Below are positions 31,205-40,705 of a stretch of DNA of 64,000 bases, piece after piece; the stretch's first letter is position 1, and each line of letters opens with the position of its first letter. The stretch covers positions 4,464,001 to 4,528,000 of the forward strand of contig JAAQVN010000001.1 in the NCBI GenBank assembly GCA_011754535.1, read 5' to 3'. The position numbers were made by a program, and so were the translations under genes. The notes below the pieces were generated by a model. That model saw nothing but the letters and a program-made list of their open reading frames with translations. It was not told the origin of the DNA and made no database searches. This DNA comes from Enterobacter asburiae. GTDB taxonomy: Bacteria > Pseudomonadota > Gammaproteobacteria > Enterobacterales > Enterobacteriaceae.

Positions 31205-31792
31205 GTGCGTGGTGGACGGACGTTGCCGGTTATCCCCCTTCTGACGGGGCTGATGCTGCTGGCGTGGCCCTTCCTGATTGGATTTGGGCTGACGCATAAC
31301 AGCCTGCCGTGGCTGCTGCCCGTGATGGCACTGCTGTTGCTGCTGCGGCTGCAACAGGCGCGGCGGAACACCGGCCCGATGCGGTATGTGGTGCAGTGCG
31401 TGGCGCTGGCGGGCATCGCGCTCTGCGCGGCAAGCTACCTGCTGAAAACCCACCAGTGGCTGCTGTTTTACCCTGTGGTCGTCAATCTTGTGATGCTGGC
31501 CGTGTTCGGGGGTTCGCTCTGGACCGCGATGCCGCTGGTCGAACGTCTGGCGCGCCTGCGTGAGCCAAATTTGCCCCCGGAGGGTGTGCGCTATACCTAC
31601 AAGGTGACCCTCGTCTGGTGCGGATTTTTCATCGGCAACGGGGCGATGGCGCTGTTTACCGTCCTGCACGGTGACATGCATCTGTGGACGCTGTGGAACG
31701 GTATGGTGGCTTACATCCTGATGGGAACGCTGATGGCGACAGAGTGGCTGGTGCGTCAACGGGTGATAAAAAAAGAGATGCACAATGACTAA
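31205..31792 (+). CDS. apeG: polytopic membrane protein ApeG (COG4648-like)
   Basis: 195 residues starting at GTG 31205, six bases after apeF. It has four to six hydrophobic stretches (for example LLTGLMLLAWPFLIGFGLTH and WNGMVAYILMGTLMATEWLV) and no catalytic motif I recognise. It overlaps apeH by eight bases. Function is unknown; the position between carrier proteins and starter ligase suggests a membrane scaffold or channel for the assembly line, as inference only. Confidence 0.75.
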   Translation: MRGGRTLPVIPLLTGLMLLAWPFLIGFGLTHNSLPWLLPVMALLLLLRLQQARRNTGPMRYVVQCVALAGIALCAASYLLKTHQWLLFYPVVVNLVMLAVFGGSLWTAMPLVERLARLREPNLPPEGVRYTYKVTLVWCGFFIGNGAMALFTVLHGDMHLWTLWNGMVAYILMGTLMATEWLVRQRVIKKEMHND

Positions 31793-33146
31793 CCCCCTTC
31801 CGCTGGGCCAGTGGTTAAACGCGCCCCGCCCTGACGACACGCCCGTCGCCTGGCTTGACGATCGTACCTGGACGCTGGGCCAGCTGCGCCACGACGTGAC
31901 CCTGCTGGTCGACACCCTGCGTCAGCAGGAAGGCGAGCGCTGGGCGCTGTGCTTTGAAAACAGCTACCTGTTTATCGTTGCGCTGCTGGCCTCGCTGCAT
32001 GCGGGTAAAACGCCGGTCATTCCCGGCCATAGCCGTATTTCGCTGCTTGAAGAGCAGCAGTCGCTGTTTAGCGGCGTTCTGAGCGACAGGCCCCTCGGTT
32101 ACCCTGGAAAGCTGATTGTGGTGGCTTCCCGCCATCAGACGATCGCCCACTGGGTGCCCCTGCCGGATATTGCCGAAAGCCGCTTTGTTGAGCTTTTCAC
32201 CTCCGGCTCCACGGGGACGCCGCGTCGGGTGGTTAAGCACATCGTCAGCCTGGATCGCGAAGCCCGCCTGCTGGCTGACCGCTTCGGCGCGCGTCTGGCT
32301 GGCTGTAGCGTTGTCGCCTCCGTCGTACCGCAACACCTGTACGGTCTGACATTCCGCATTGTATTGCCGATGGCGATGGGCCTGCCGCTGCATGCCGCGA
32401 TGCTCTATTACGCAGAGCAGCTGGCCGCCCTTCCTCATGACAGGCATTACCTGTTCATCAGCAGCCCGGCGTTCCTGAAACGCCTGGATACCGAACTAGC
32501 CGCGCCGCCCGTCAGGATGCTGATTTCCGCGGGCGGAATGCTGCCCTGGCGTGACGTCTCCACCACCGCTGGCTGGCTTAACATCTGGCCGGATGAAATT
32601 TATGGCAGCACCGAAACCGGGATCCTCGCCTGGCGCCATCGCCAGGAAGATAACCTGCCGTGGCTGCCCTTCCCCGGCGTAAGTTTCCATCAGGAAGAAG
32701 AAGCGTGTCGCGTCACGTCACCACTGATCCATGAGGCTGAAGGACTCCAGTTGGACGATATCCTCCACTTCGACAGCGAGGGGCTGTTCAGCATTGCCGG
32801 TCGTCGCGGGCGGGTGGTCAAAATTGAAGAAAAGCGCATCTCGCTTAACGAAATAGAACGCCGCCTGCTGGAGCTCGACGGCGTTTGCGAAGCGGCTGCG
32901 CTGCCGGTCACGCGCGGGGGCCGCCAGGGAATCGGCGCCCTGCTGGTGCTGGATGAGGCGGTTCGTCAGCGCTGGCACCTGCAGGATAAAAAAGCGCAGG
33001 AGTTCGCCTGGCGTCGCGCTCTGCTGCCCTGGCTTGAACCGGTCGCGGTGCCGCGCTACTGGCGGATTGTGGATGAGATGCCGGTAAACAGTATGAACAA
33101 GCGTGTCTATGCGCAGTTAGAGGAGTTATTTCATGAAAATTCATGA
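31785..33146 (+). CDS. apeH: AMP-forming acyl-ACP/CoA ligase ApeH
   Basis: 453-residue ANL-superfamily enzyme. The phosphate-binding loop is TSGSTGTPRRVVK, YGSTETG is the A5 motif, and a C-terminal lysine follows PVNSMNKRVY. In characterised APE pathways ApeH activates 4-hydroxybenzoate and loads it on an ACP, supplying the aryl starter. No ammonia-lyase gene is present in the cluster, which agrees with a 4-hydroxybenzoate starter rather than a cinnamate. It overlaps apeI by 14 bp. Confidence 0.85.
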   Translation: MTNPLPLGQWLNAPRPDDTPVAWLDDRTWTLGQLRHDVTLLVDTLRQQEGERWALCFENSYLFIVALLASLHAGKTPVIPGHSRISLLEEQQSLFSGVLSDRPLGYPGKLIVVASRHQTIAHWVPLPDIAESRFVELFTSGSTGTPRRVVKHIVSLDREARLLADRFGARLAGCSVVASVVPQHLYGLTFRIVLPMAMGLPLHAAMLYYAEQLAALPHDRHYLFISSPAFLKRLDTELAAPPVRMLISAGGMLPWRDVSTTAGWLNIWPDEIYGSTETGILAWRHRQEDNLPWLPFPGVSFHQEEEACRVTSPLIHEAEGLQLDDILHFDSEGLFSIAGRRGRVVKIEEKRISLNEIERRLLELDGVCEAAALPVTRGGRQGIGALLVLDEAVRQRWHLQDKKAQEFAWRRALLPWLEPVAVPRYWRIVDEMPVNSMNKRVYAQLEELFHENS

Positions 33147-33486
33147 AATTGAGCGCCATCAGGCACAGCCGGAGAAGCTGGAGATTGTTTTGCATCTCGA
33201 TGCGTCTCTGTTCTGGTTTCAGGGCCATTTTGCCGTACAGCCGCTGCTGCCCGGCGTTGCGCAGCTTGACTGGGTCATGCACTACGCCACGACGTTACTG
33301 GCGCCGGGCTACCGCTTTCACAGCATTCAAAACGTGAAGTTTCAGGCCCCTCTGCTGCCGGAAACTACGGTAACGCTGGTGCTTGAGTGGCATGCCGAAC
33401 GTCAGATGTTGACCTTCAGCTACCAGCGTCACGCCGGGGCGGAGCGCCATACCGCCAGCAGCGGGAAAATTCGTCTATGTCAGTGA
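33133..33486 (+). CDS. apeI: FabZ-like dehydratase ApeI
   Basis: 117-residue hotdog-fold protein with the FabA/FabZ signature FQGHFAVQPLLPGVAQLD; the catalytic histidine is His32. It removes water from beta-hydroxyacyl-ACP. In published work the active dehydratase pairs ApeI with ApeP, encoded at 40232. It overlaps apeJ by ten bases. Confidence 0.85.
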   Translation: MKIHEIERHQAQPEKLEIVLHLDASLFWFQGHFAVQPLLPGVAQLDWVMHYATTLLAPGYRFHSIQNVKFQAPLLPETTVTLVLEWHAERQMLTFSYQRHAGAERHTASSGKIRLCQ

Positions 33487-35168
33487 TCTTTCGCCCCTGC
33501 GTGCTGATCCCGTGCTACAACCACGGTGCCATGATCGCCAGCGTGCTGTCACGTCTCGCCCCGTTCGGCCTGCCGTGCCTGGTAGTGGATGACGGCAGCG
33601 AAGCGATCACCCGTCAGGAGCTCGAACGCCTGGCGGCGGAGCAGCCGCAGATGACGCTGATCCGTCTGGGGCAAAACGCCGGGAAAGGTGCTGCGGTCAT
33701 CAGGGGGCTGGAGGAGTGCGCTCGCGCGGGCTATACCCACGCCGTGCAGGTGGATGCGGACGGCCAGCACGCCATTGAAGATATCCCCAAACTGCTGGCG
33801 CTGGCGGAGCGCCACCCGGATGCGCTGATTTCCGGCCAGCCCATTTACGATGATTCCATTCCGCGCTCGAGGCTCTACGGGCGCTGGGTCACCCACGTCT
33901 GGGTATGGATTGAGACCTTATCCCTGCAGCTTAAAGACAGCATGTGCGGCTTTCGGGTCTACCCGGTCTCGCCCACGCTGCGGCTGGCCGCGCGTGAAAC
34001 GCTCGGTAAACGGATGGACTTTGACACCGAAGTGATGGTCCGTCTCTACTGGCAGGGCAACACCAGCGTCTTCCTGCCCACCCGTGTGACCTACCCGCAG
34101 GACGGGTTATCCCACTTCGACGCGTTAAAAGATAACGTGCGGATCTCCCTGATGCATACCCGGCTGTTCTTCGGCATGCTGCCCCGCATTCCCGGCCTGC
34201 TCTTCCGTCGACGCGGCCAGCACTGGGCGCAGCAGGACGAGGTCAAGGGGCTATGGGGCATGCGCCTGATGCTGCGCGTCTGGCAGTTGCTGGGGCGGCG
34301 GGCCTTTACCGTGCTGCTGTGGCCAGTGATCGGCGTCTACTGGCTTATCGCGCGTCCGGCGCGGCAGGCTTCGCGGCAGTGGATTGCACGCGTGAAGCAG
34401 GTGCTGATGCAGCGGGACATGCCTGTTCCCTCACGGCTCAACAGCTTTTTCCATTTCATGCGCTTCGGCAACGCGATGCTGGACAAAGTTGCCAGCTGGC
34501 GCGGCGAGCTGAAGTTTAATCGCGACGTGGTCTTTGCCCCCGGCGCGCGCGAAACGCTTAATATCGCGGCGCCGCAGGGCAAGCTGCTGCTGGCCTCGCA
34601 TCTTGGTGACGTAGAGGCCTGCCGGGCGCTGGCCCAGCTGGACGGCAGCAAAACCATCAATGCCCTGGTCTTCAGCGAAAACGCCCGGCGCTTTAAGCAG
34701 ATTATGAGCGAAATGGCGCCCCAGGCGGGCGTGAATTTAATGTCGGTCACCGACATCGGCCCGGACACCGCGATTGCCATCAAAGAGAAGCTTGAGCGCG
34801 GAGAATGGGTCGCGATTGTGGGCGACCGCATCGCGGTGAATCCGCAGCGTGGCGGCGAGTGGCGCGTGATCTGGAGCCGGTTCATGGGGCAGCCCGCGCC
34901 GTTCCCTCAGGGGCCGTTTATCCTGGCCTCGATTCTCCGCTGCCCGGTGGTGCTGATTTTTGCCCTGCGCCAGCAGGGCAAGCTCGTCCTGCACGGCGAA
35001 CCGTTTGCCGACCCGCTGATCCTGCCGCGCGGGGAACGCCAGCAGGCGCTGCAGGATGCCGTCGATCGCTACGCGCAGCGGCTGGAGCATTACGCCCTGA
35101 TGTCGCCGCTCGACTGGTTTAATTTTTTCGATTTCTGGCATCTGCCAGAGTCCAGAGAGAAGGAGTAA
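33477..35168 (+). CDS. apeJ: glycosyltransferase 2 - lauroyl-type acyltransferase fusion ApeJ
   Basis: 563 residues from the ATG at 33477 (MSVIFRPCVLIPCYNHGAMI). Residues about 7-235 are a GT2 domain with the DXD-like VDADGQ (Asp93, Asp95). A hydrophobic linker follows around 278-295. From about 325 the chain resembles LpxL/HtrB-type acyltransferases, with an HX4E motif ASHLGDVEA (His375, Glu380). It plausibly joins sugar and polyene/acyl chain in building the APE lipid; the acceptor is unknown. An upstream in-frame ATG at 33387 lies within apeI and is rejected. Confidence 0.83.
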   Translation: MSVIFRPCVLIPCYNHGAMIASVLSRLAPFGLPCLVVDDGSEAITRQELERLAAEQPQMTLIRLGQNAGKGAAVIRGLEECARAGYTHAVQVDADGQHAIEDIPKLLALAERHPDALISGQPIYDDSIPRSRLYGRWVTHVWVWIETLSLQLKDSMCGFRVYPVSPTLRLAARETLGKRMDFDTEVMVRLYWQGNTSVFLPTRVTYPQDGLSHFDALKDNVRISLMHTRLFFGMLPRIPGLLFRRRGQHWAQQDEVKGLWGMRLMLRVWQLLGRRAFTVLLWPVIGVYWLIARPARQASRQWIARVKQVLMQRDMPVPSRLNSFFHFMRFGNAMLDKVASWRGELKFNRDVVFAPGARETLNIAAPQGKLLLASHLGDVEACRALAQLDGSKTINALVFSENARRFKQIMSEMAPQAGVNLMSVTDIGPDTAIAIKEKLERGEWVAIVGDRIAVNPQRGGEWRVIWSRFMGQPAPFPQGPFILASILRCPVVLIFALRQQGKLVLHGEPFADPLILPRGERQQALQDAVDRYAQRLEHYALMSPLDWFNFFDFWHLPESREKE

Positions 35169-35171
35169 AGG

Positions 35172-35594
35172 GTGCTGACCGATCCCCGCTTTACGACTGA
35201 AGTCGAGATCACCGTTCCGTTCCACGACGTCGATATGATGGGCGTGGTCTGGCACGGTAACTATTTCCGCTACTTTGAGATCGCCCGCGAGGCGCTGCTC
35301 AATCAGTTTGACTATGGCTATCGCCAGATGAAGGCCTCCGGCTACGTCTGGCCCGTCGTCGACACCCGGGTGAAATACCGCGATGCGGTGACCTTTGAGC
35401 AGCGTATTCGCGTCCGCGCGCAGATTGAAGAGTATGAAAACCGGCTGCGCATTGCCTATCAAATTTTCGATGCGCAGACCGGCAAGCGCACCACCACCGG
35501 GTACACCATCCAGGTGGCGGTGGAAGAAGCCACCCGCGAAATGTGCTTTGTCAGCCCGGCAATACTGTTTGAACGAATGGGAGTAACACCATGA
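35172..35594 (+). CDS. apeK: 4HBT-family thioesterase ApeK
   Basis: 140-residue hotdog thioesterase from GTG 35172, with AAGGAG just upstream. The family signature VPFHDVDMMGVVWHGNYFRY includes the active aspartate near residue 21. It may release the finished chain or clear stalled ACP intermediates. Its stop overlaps the apeL start (ATGA). Confidence 0.85.
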   Translation: MLTDPRFTTEVEITVPFHDVDMMGVVWHGNYFRYFEIAREALLNQFDYGYRQMKASGYVWPVVDTRVKYRDAVTFEQRIRVRAQIEEYENRLRIAYQIFDAQTGKRTTTGYTIQVAVEEATREMCFVSPAILFERMGVTP

Positions 35595-36196
35595 AATGGT
35601 TGCCTTTGCTGGCGCTGATCGTCAGCCCGCTGGTCAGTGCCGTGACGCTGGATGAACTGCAGCAGCGGTTTACCGAGCAGCCCGTGGTGCGCGCGCACTT
35701 CGAACAGGTTCGCACGATAAAAGATATGCCGCAGCCGCTGCGCTCGCAGGGCGAGATGCTGATCGCCCGCGACAGTGGCCTGCTGTGGGATCAAAAAGCG
35801 CCGTTTCCGATGACGCTCCTGCTGGACGACAAGCGGATGGTTCAGGCGATCAACGGCCAGCCGCCGCAGACCATCACTGCCGACAATAATCCGCAGATGT
35901 TCCAGTTCAACCACCTGCTGCGGGCCCTGTTCCAGGCCGACCGCAAGGTGCTGGAAGAGAACTTCCGCATCGATTTTAAAGACCTGGGAGCGGGCCGCTG
36001 GTCGTTGGTACTTACGCCAAAAACGACGCCGCTGGACAAGATTTTTGCCTCCCTCGATCTGGGCGGCGCGACCTATCTGGAGACGATTCGCCTGAACGAC
36101 AAGCAGGGCGACCGTACCGATATCGCTCTTTCAAACCACCAACTGACGCCCGCCAGCCTGACCGATGACGAACGCCAACGCTTTGCCGCACCGTAA
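35591..36196 (+). CDS. apeL: LolA-like periplasmic carrier ApeL
   Basis: 201 residues with a Sec signal (MKWLPLLALIVSPLVSA, then VTLDELQQRF) and the half-barrel pattern of LolA-type outer-membrane lipoprotein carriers, including SQGEMLIARDSGLLWDQKAP. It probably ferries the APE lipid across the periplasm. It overlaps apeM by 32 bp, a long overlap that suggests tight coupling. Confidence 0.85.
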   Translation: MKWLPLLALIVSPLVSAVTLDELQQRFTEQPVVRAHFEQVRTIKDMPQPLRSQGEMLIARDSGLLWDQKAPFPMTLLLDDKRMVQAINGQPPQTITADNNPQMFQFNHLLRALFQADRKVLEENFRIDFKDLGAGRWSLVLTPKTTPLDKIFASLDLGGATYLETIRLNDKQGDRTDIALSNHQLTPASLTDDERQRFAAP

Positions 36197-38489
36197 ATCC
36201 CTGCGCCCGGCGCTTCTGTGGGCCGCAGCATGCCTGATCCTGCTGGGCGTGCTGCTGTCACTGCTGCCCGGCGCGCGTCTGAACAGCAGCGTGCTGGCCA
36301 TGCTGCCGAAGCAGACGCTGGGGGCGATCCCGCCGGCGCTCAACGACGGGTTTATGCAGCGTCTCGACCGCCAGCTGGTCTGGCTGGTCAGCCCCGGCAA
36401 AGAGCCCGATCCGCGCGTGGCGCAGCAGTGGCTGACGCTGCTGCAAAACAGTCACTCGCTCAGCGAGGTCAAAGGCCCGATGGACGCCGCCGGGCAGAAA
36501 GCCTGGGGAGAGTTCTTCTGGCAGCACCGCAACGGCCTGATCGATCCCGCCACCCGCGCCCGTCTGCAAAACGGCGGAGACGCGCAGGCGCAGTGGATTT
36601 TATCCCAGCTCTACTCGGCCTTTTCCGGCGTCAGCGGCAAAGAGCTGCAAAACGATCCGCTGATGCTGATGCGCGGCTCGCAGCTCGCCCTGGCGCAAAA
36701 CGGCCAGAAGCTGCGGCTGATGGACGGCTGGCTGGTCACGCAAGATGAGGCGGGAAACTACTGGTACCTGCTGCACGGCGAGCTGGCAGGCTCGTCATTT
36801 GATATGCAGCAGACCCACCGGCTCGTGACGACGCTTAACGCGCTGCAACAGACGCTGAAAGCGAGTTACCCGCAGGCCCAACTGCTTTCCCGCGGAACCG
36901 TGTTCTACAGCGATTACGCCAGCCAGCAGGCCAAACGCGACGTCTCGACGCTGGGTATCGCCACCCTGCTTGGGGTGTTCCTGCTTATCGTCGCGGTGTT
37001 CCGCTCTCTGCGCCCGCTGCTGCTGAGCGTGCTCTCCATTGCCATCGGCGCGCTGGCGGGCACGGCGGTGACGCTGCTGCTCTTTGGCGAACTGCACCTG
37101 ATGACGCTGGTGATGAGCATGAGCATCATCGGTATTTCCGCAGACTACACGCTCTACTACCTGACCGAACGGATGGTCCACGGCGCGGAGCTTTCCCCCT
37201 GGCAGAGCCTGGCCAAGGTACGCAATGCGCTGCTGCTGGCGCTGCTGACGACCGTCGCCGCCTACCTGATTATGATGCTGGCCCCCTTCCCCGGGATCCG
37301 CCAGATGGCGGTGTTCGCCGCCGTGGGGCTGAGCGCCTCCTGCCTGACGGTGATTTTCTGGCATCCGTGGCTGTGCCGGGGTCTGCCGGTGCGCCCGGTT
37401 CCCTTTGTGGTCCTGATGCTGCGCTGGCTGGCCGCCTGGCGACGCAGTAAAAAACTGTCCGTTGGTCTGCCCGTCGCGCTGGCGCTGCTCTCCGCCGCGG
37501 GGATGAGCACCCTGAAGGTGGACGATGATATCGCCCAGCTGCAGGCGCTGCCAAAAGATATTCTGGCGCAAGAAAAAGCCATTACCGCCCTGACCGGTCA
37601 AAGCGTCGATCAGAAATGGTTTGTGGTGCACGGCGCTTCGCCCCAGCAAACGCTGGAGCGGCTGGAAGCCTTCACCCCGGCGCTGGCCGAGGCGCAAAAA
37701 GCGGGAGAGATTGCCCGCTGGCGTACCCTGCCGCTGAACTCGCTGGCCCGCCAGAAAAGCGATCTTACGCTGCTGCGCGACGCTGCCCCGGCGGTAACGA
37801 ACGTGTTGAAAAGCGCCGGGCTCAACGCCGTATCCCCGAATCTGGACGCCATGCCGGTCAGCGTGGACGCGTGGCTTAACAGCCCGGCCAGCGAAGGCTG
37901 GCGACTGCTCTGGCTGACCCTGCCCGGCGGGGAAAGCGGCGTGCTGGTGCCGGTGGACGGCGCGAAAAACAGCGCGGCGCTCGGTGAGCTGGCCGCGCGC
38001 CATGACGGCGTCGTCTGGGTGGACCGCAAAGCCAGCTTTGACAGCCTCTTTGCCCTCTACCGCACGCTGCTGACGGGGCTACTGTTTGCAGCGCTGGCGG
38101 TGATTGCCTGCGGGGCGATGCTGCGCCTCGGCTGGCGTAAGGGGCTGATAAGCCTGGTGCCGTCCGCACTGTCGCTGAGCTGCGGTCTGGCGGTCCTGGC
38201 CGCAACGGGCCACCCGGTAAATCTGTTTTCACTGCTGGCGCTGGTACTGGTGCTCGGCATTGGCATTAACTACACGCTATTTTTCAGCAACCCGCGCGGT
38301 ACGCCGCTGACCTCGATGCTGGCGATTACCCTGGCGATGATGACCACCCTGCTGACGCTGGGCATGCTCGTCTTCAGCACCACCCAGGCCATCAGCAGCT
38401 TTGGTATTGTGCTGGTGAGCGGGATTTTCACCGCCTTCCTGCTGGCCCCGCTGGCGATGCCGGAAAAGAAAGAGAGAAAACGTAAATGA
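36165..38489 (+). CDS. apeM: MMPL/RND-family exporter ApeM
   Basis: 774-residue inner-membrane protein with the MMPL repeat: one segment near residue 20, a large periplasmic loop (about 40-260), a block of segments (about 260-430), a second loop, and a second block of segments (about 625-765). The stretch LVMSMSIIGISADYTLYYLT in the first block resembles the proton-relay region of RND proteins, and GIGINYTLFF is its partner in the second. It likely exports the APE lipid with ApeL and ApeN. Confidence 0.88.
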   Translation: MTNANALPHRKSLRPALLWAAACLILLGVLLSLLPGARLNSSVLAMLPKQTLGAIPPALNDGFMQRLDRQLVWLVSPGKEPDPRVAQQWLTLLQNSHSLSEVKGPMDAAGQKAWGEFFWQHRNGLIDPATRARLQNGGDAQAQWILSQLYSAFSGVSGKELQNDPLMLMRGSQLALAQNGQKLRLMDGWLVTQDEAGNYWYLLHGELAGSSFDMQQTHRLVTTLNALQQTLKASYPQAQLLSRGTVFYSDYASQQAKRDVSTLGIATLLGVFLLIVAVFRSLRPLLLSVLSIAIGALAGTAVTLLLFGELHLMTLVMSMSIIGISADYTLYYLTERMVHGAELSPWQSLAKVRNALLLALLTTVAAYLIMMLAPFPGIRQMAVFAAVGLSASCLTVIFWHPWLCRGLPVRPVPFVVLMLRWLAAWRRSKKLSVGLPVALALLSAAGMSTLKVDDDIAQLQALPKDILAQEKAITALTGQSVDQKWFVVHGASPQQTLERLEAFTPALAEAQKAGEIARWRTLPLNSLARQKSDLTLLRDAAPAVTNVLKSAGLNAVSPNLDAMPVSVDAWLNSPASEGWRLLWLTLPGGESGVLVPVDGAKNSAALGELAARHDGVVWVDRKASFDSLFALYRTLLTGLLFAALAVIACGAMLRLGWRKGLISLVPSALSLSCGLAVLAATGHPVNLFSLLALVLVLGIGINYTLFFSNPRGTPLTSMLAITLAMMTTLLTLGMLVFSTTQAISSFGIVLVSGIFTAFLLAPLAMPEKKERKRK

Positions 38490-39064
38490 ACGCTGTTTAT
38501 CGCGCCGTTGCGCTGGCTGCGGCGCTGCTGCTGGCAGGCTGTAGCCATTCGACCGATACTAAAGAGACGCGGCCTCAGGCCTGGCTCCAGCCGGGCACCA
38601 AAGTTACGCTCCCGCCGCCCGGCATCAGCCCGGCGGTAAGCTCCCAGCAGCTGCTGACCGGCAGCTTTAACGGACAAACGCAGTCTCTGCTGGTGATGCT
38701 CAACGCGGATGCGCATAAGGTCACGCTGGCCGGGCTCTCTTCCGTTGGGATCCGTCTGTTCCTGGCAACGTACGATGAGAACGGTATTCATACCGAGCAG
38801 TCCATCGTCGTGCCGCAGCTGCCGCCAGCCAGCCAGGTGCTGGCCGACGTGATGCTCAGCCACTGGCCGATTAGCGCCTGGCAGCCGCAGTTGCCGAAGG
38901 GCTGGACGCTGACGGACAATGGCGATCGGCGAGAGCTGCGTAACGCCAGCGGCAAGCTGGTGACGGAGATTGTCTACCTCCAGCGCAAAGGCAAGCGCGA
39001 GCCGATCAGCATCGAGCAACACGTATTCAAATACCACATCACCATTCAATATCTGGGTGACTGA
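38486..39064 (+). CDS. apeN: DUF3261-type lipoprotein ApeN
   Basis: 192-residue lipoprotein: MNAVYRAVALAAALLLAGCS with the lipobox cysteine at residue 19. The mature domain, rich in short beta strands, resembles LolB-like acceptors, which fits an outer-membrane receptor for cargo brought by ApeL; that role is inference. It is coupled to apeM by ATGA overlap and ends one base before apeO. Confidence 0.8.
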   Translation: MNAVYRAVALAAALLLAGCSHSTDTKETRPQAWLQPGTKVTLPPPGISPAVSSQQLLTGSFNGQTQSLLVMLNADAHKVTLAGLSSVGIRLFLATYDENGIHTEQSIVVPQLPPASQVLADVMLSHWPISAWQPQLPKGWTLTDNGDRRELRNASGKLVTEIVYLQRKGKREPISIEQHVFKYHITIQYLGD

Positions 39065-39065
39065 G

Positions 39066-40235
39066 ATGATCTATATATCCGCTGTTGGCATGGTCAACGC
39101 GCTGGGCAACTCGCCTGACGAGATTGCCGCGAACCTGACGGCAGGCGTGGCGCCGGGTATGCACGCCCGGGCCGGCTGGTTGCAGGGAGCCCCCGAAGCG
39201 GTACTGGGCGCCGTGGAAGGCGAGCTGCCGCCCATCCCGGATAGCTTCTGTGCACACCGCACCCGCAATAACCAGCTGCTGCTGGCCGCACTGGCGCAGA
39301 TTCAGTCAACCGTTGACGAGGCCATCGCCCGCGTCGGTCGCGACCGCGTGGCCGTGGTGCTGGGAACCAGCACTTCCGGGCTGGATGAAGGCGATGAGCA
39401 CGTTAGGCGCATGACCGACGGCGAGACCAGCACGCGATGGCAGTACCCGCAGCAGGAGCTGGGCGATCCGTCCCGCTTCCTTGCCAACTGGCTGCAGCTT
39501 GAAGGCCCGGCCTATACGATCTCCACCGCCTGCTCCTCCAGCGCGCGGGCGATGATTGGCGGCAAACGCCTGATTGAAGCCGGGCTGGTGGACATCGCCA
39601 TTGTCGGCGGGGCCGATACCCTGAGCCGAATGCCCGTCAACGGTTTTAACAGCCTTGAATCCTTCTCCCCTACGCTCTGCGAGCCGTTTGGGCGCGACCG
39701 CCGGGGGATCACCATCGGTGAAGCGGCGGCGCTGATGGTATTGAGCCGGGAACCTGCGGACGTGGCGCTGCTCGGGACGGGCGAATCCAGCGATGCGTAC
39801 CATATTTCCGCCCCGCATCCTCAGGGCGAAGGGGCGATAAGGGCTATCACTCAGGCGCTCAACGAAGCGGGCATGCAGCCGGGCGACATCGGCTATATCA
39901 ACCTGCACGGCACGGCCACGCCGCTCAACGATCAGATTGAATCGCAGGTGGTACACGATCTCTTCGGGGAGAGCGTGCCGTGCAGCTCAACCAAACACCT
40001 GACCGGCCACACGCTGGGCGCTGCCGGTATCACCGAAGCGGCACTGAGCTGGCTGATCCTGACGCGCGATCTGCCCTTGCCGCCGCAGGATTTTTCCCGC
40101 TATGCCCCGGACGACACGCTCGCGCCGTGCGGCCTGCTGCACCAGCGCGCCGCCCTGAAAAAGCCGGTGATTTTGTCTAACTCGTTCGCGTTTGGCGGCA
40201 ACAACGCCAGCATTCTGCTGGGGAGAGCGTCATGA
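39066..40235 (+). CDS. apeO: beta-ketoacyl-ACP synthase ApeO
   Basis: 389 residues from the ATG at 39066 (MIYISAVGMVNALGNS). The complete Cys-His-His set is Cys156 in STACSSSA, His281 in NLHGTATPLND and His315 in HLTGHTLGAAG. It is the condensing subunit that pairs with ApeC in characterised systems and extends the polyene. An in-frame start 32 codons upstream lies over apeN and is not supported. It overlaps apeP by four bases. Confidence 0.92.
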   Translation: MIYISAVGMVNALGNSPDEIAANLTAGVAPGMHARAGWLQGAPEAVLGAVEGELPPIPDSFCAHRTRNNQLLLAALAQIQSTVDEAIARVGRDRVAVVLGTSTSGLDEGDEHVRRMTDGETSTRWQYPQQELGDPSRFLANWLQLEGPAYTISTACSSSARAMIGGKRLIEAGLVDIAIVGGADTLSRMPVNGFNSLESFSPTLCEPFGRDRRGITIGEAAALMVLSREPADVALLGTGESSDAYHISAPHPQGEGAIRAITQALNEAGMQPGDIGYINLHGTATPLNDQIESQVVHDLFGESVPCSSTKHLTGHTLGAAGITEAALSWLILTRDLPLPPQDFSRYAPDDTLAPCGLLHQRAALKKPVILSNSFAFGGNNASILLGRAS

Positions 40236-40705
40236 GCTATCTATCACCCGAAGCCTATTTGCCGCACGAGGCGCCCATGATGCTGCTGGGGTCCGTTGAG
40301 AATGTTACGGACGACACGGCGGTCTGCCGCGTCGCGGTTGACAGGCAAAGCGTGCTGGCGCCGTTTCTCAATGCCGATGGCGACCTGCCAGGCTGGTACG
40401 CGCTCGAATTGATGGCGCAGACCATTGGCGTCTGGTCAGGCTGGCATCGTCAGCAGCAGGGGCAAGAGCATATCGCGCTGGGCATGGTGCTCGGCGCGCG
40501 CGAGCTGGTCTGCGCCAGCGGGCGTTTCGCCAAAGGCTTAACGCTGGACATTACCGTTAAGCTGCTGATGCAGGACGAACGGTTCGGCAGTTTTGAATGT
40601 ACGATTTCCGCAGATGAAGAGACGCTGGCCACGGGCCGGGTCAACACCTTCCAGCCGAGTGCAGAAGAATTAACATCGCTTTTTAATCAGGGATCCCACG
40701 CATGA
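40232..40705 (+). CDS. apeP: hotdog dehydratase ApeP
   Basis: 157-residue FabA/FabZ-related protein. YLPHEAPMMLL carries a histidine (His12) like the short-motif histidine of 3-hydroxyacyl-ACP dehydratases, and ALELMAQTIG is the central helix. It is thought to work as a heterodimer with ApeI. Coupled to apeO and apeQ by ATGA overlaps. Confidence 0.85.
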   Translation: MSYLSPEAYLPHEAPMMLLGSVENVTDDTAVCRVAVDRQSVLAPFLNADGDLPGWYALELMAQTIGVWSGWHRQQQGQEHIALGMVLGARELVCASGRFAKGLTLDITVKLLMQDERFGSFECTISADEETLATGRVNTFQPSAEELTSLFNQGSHA

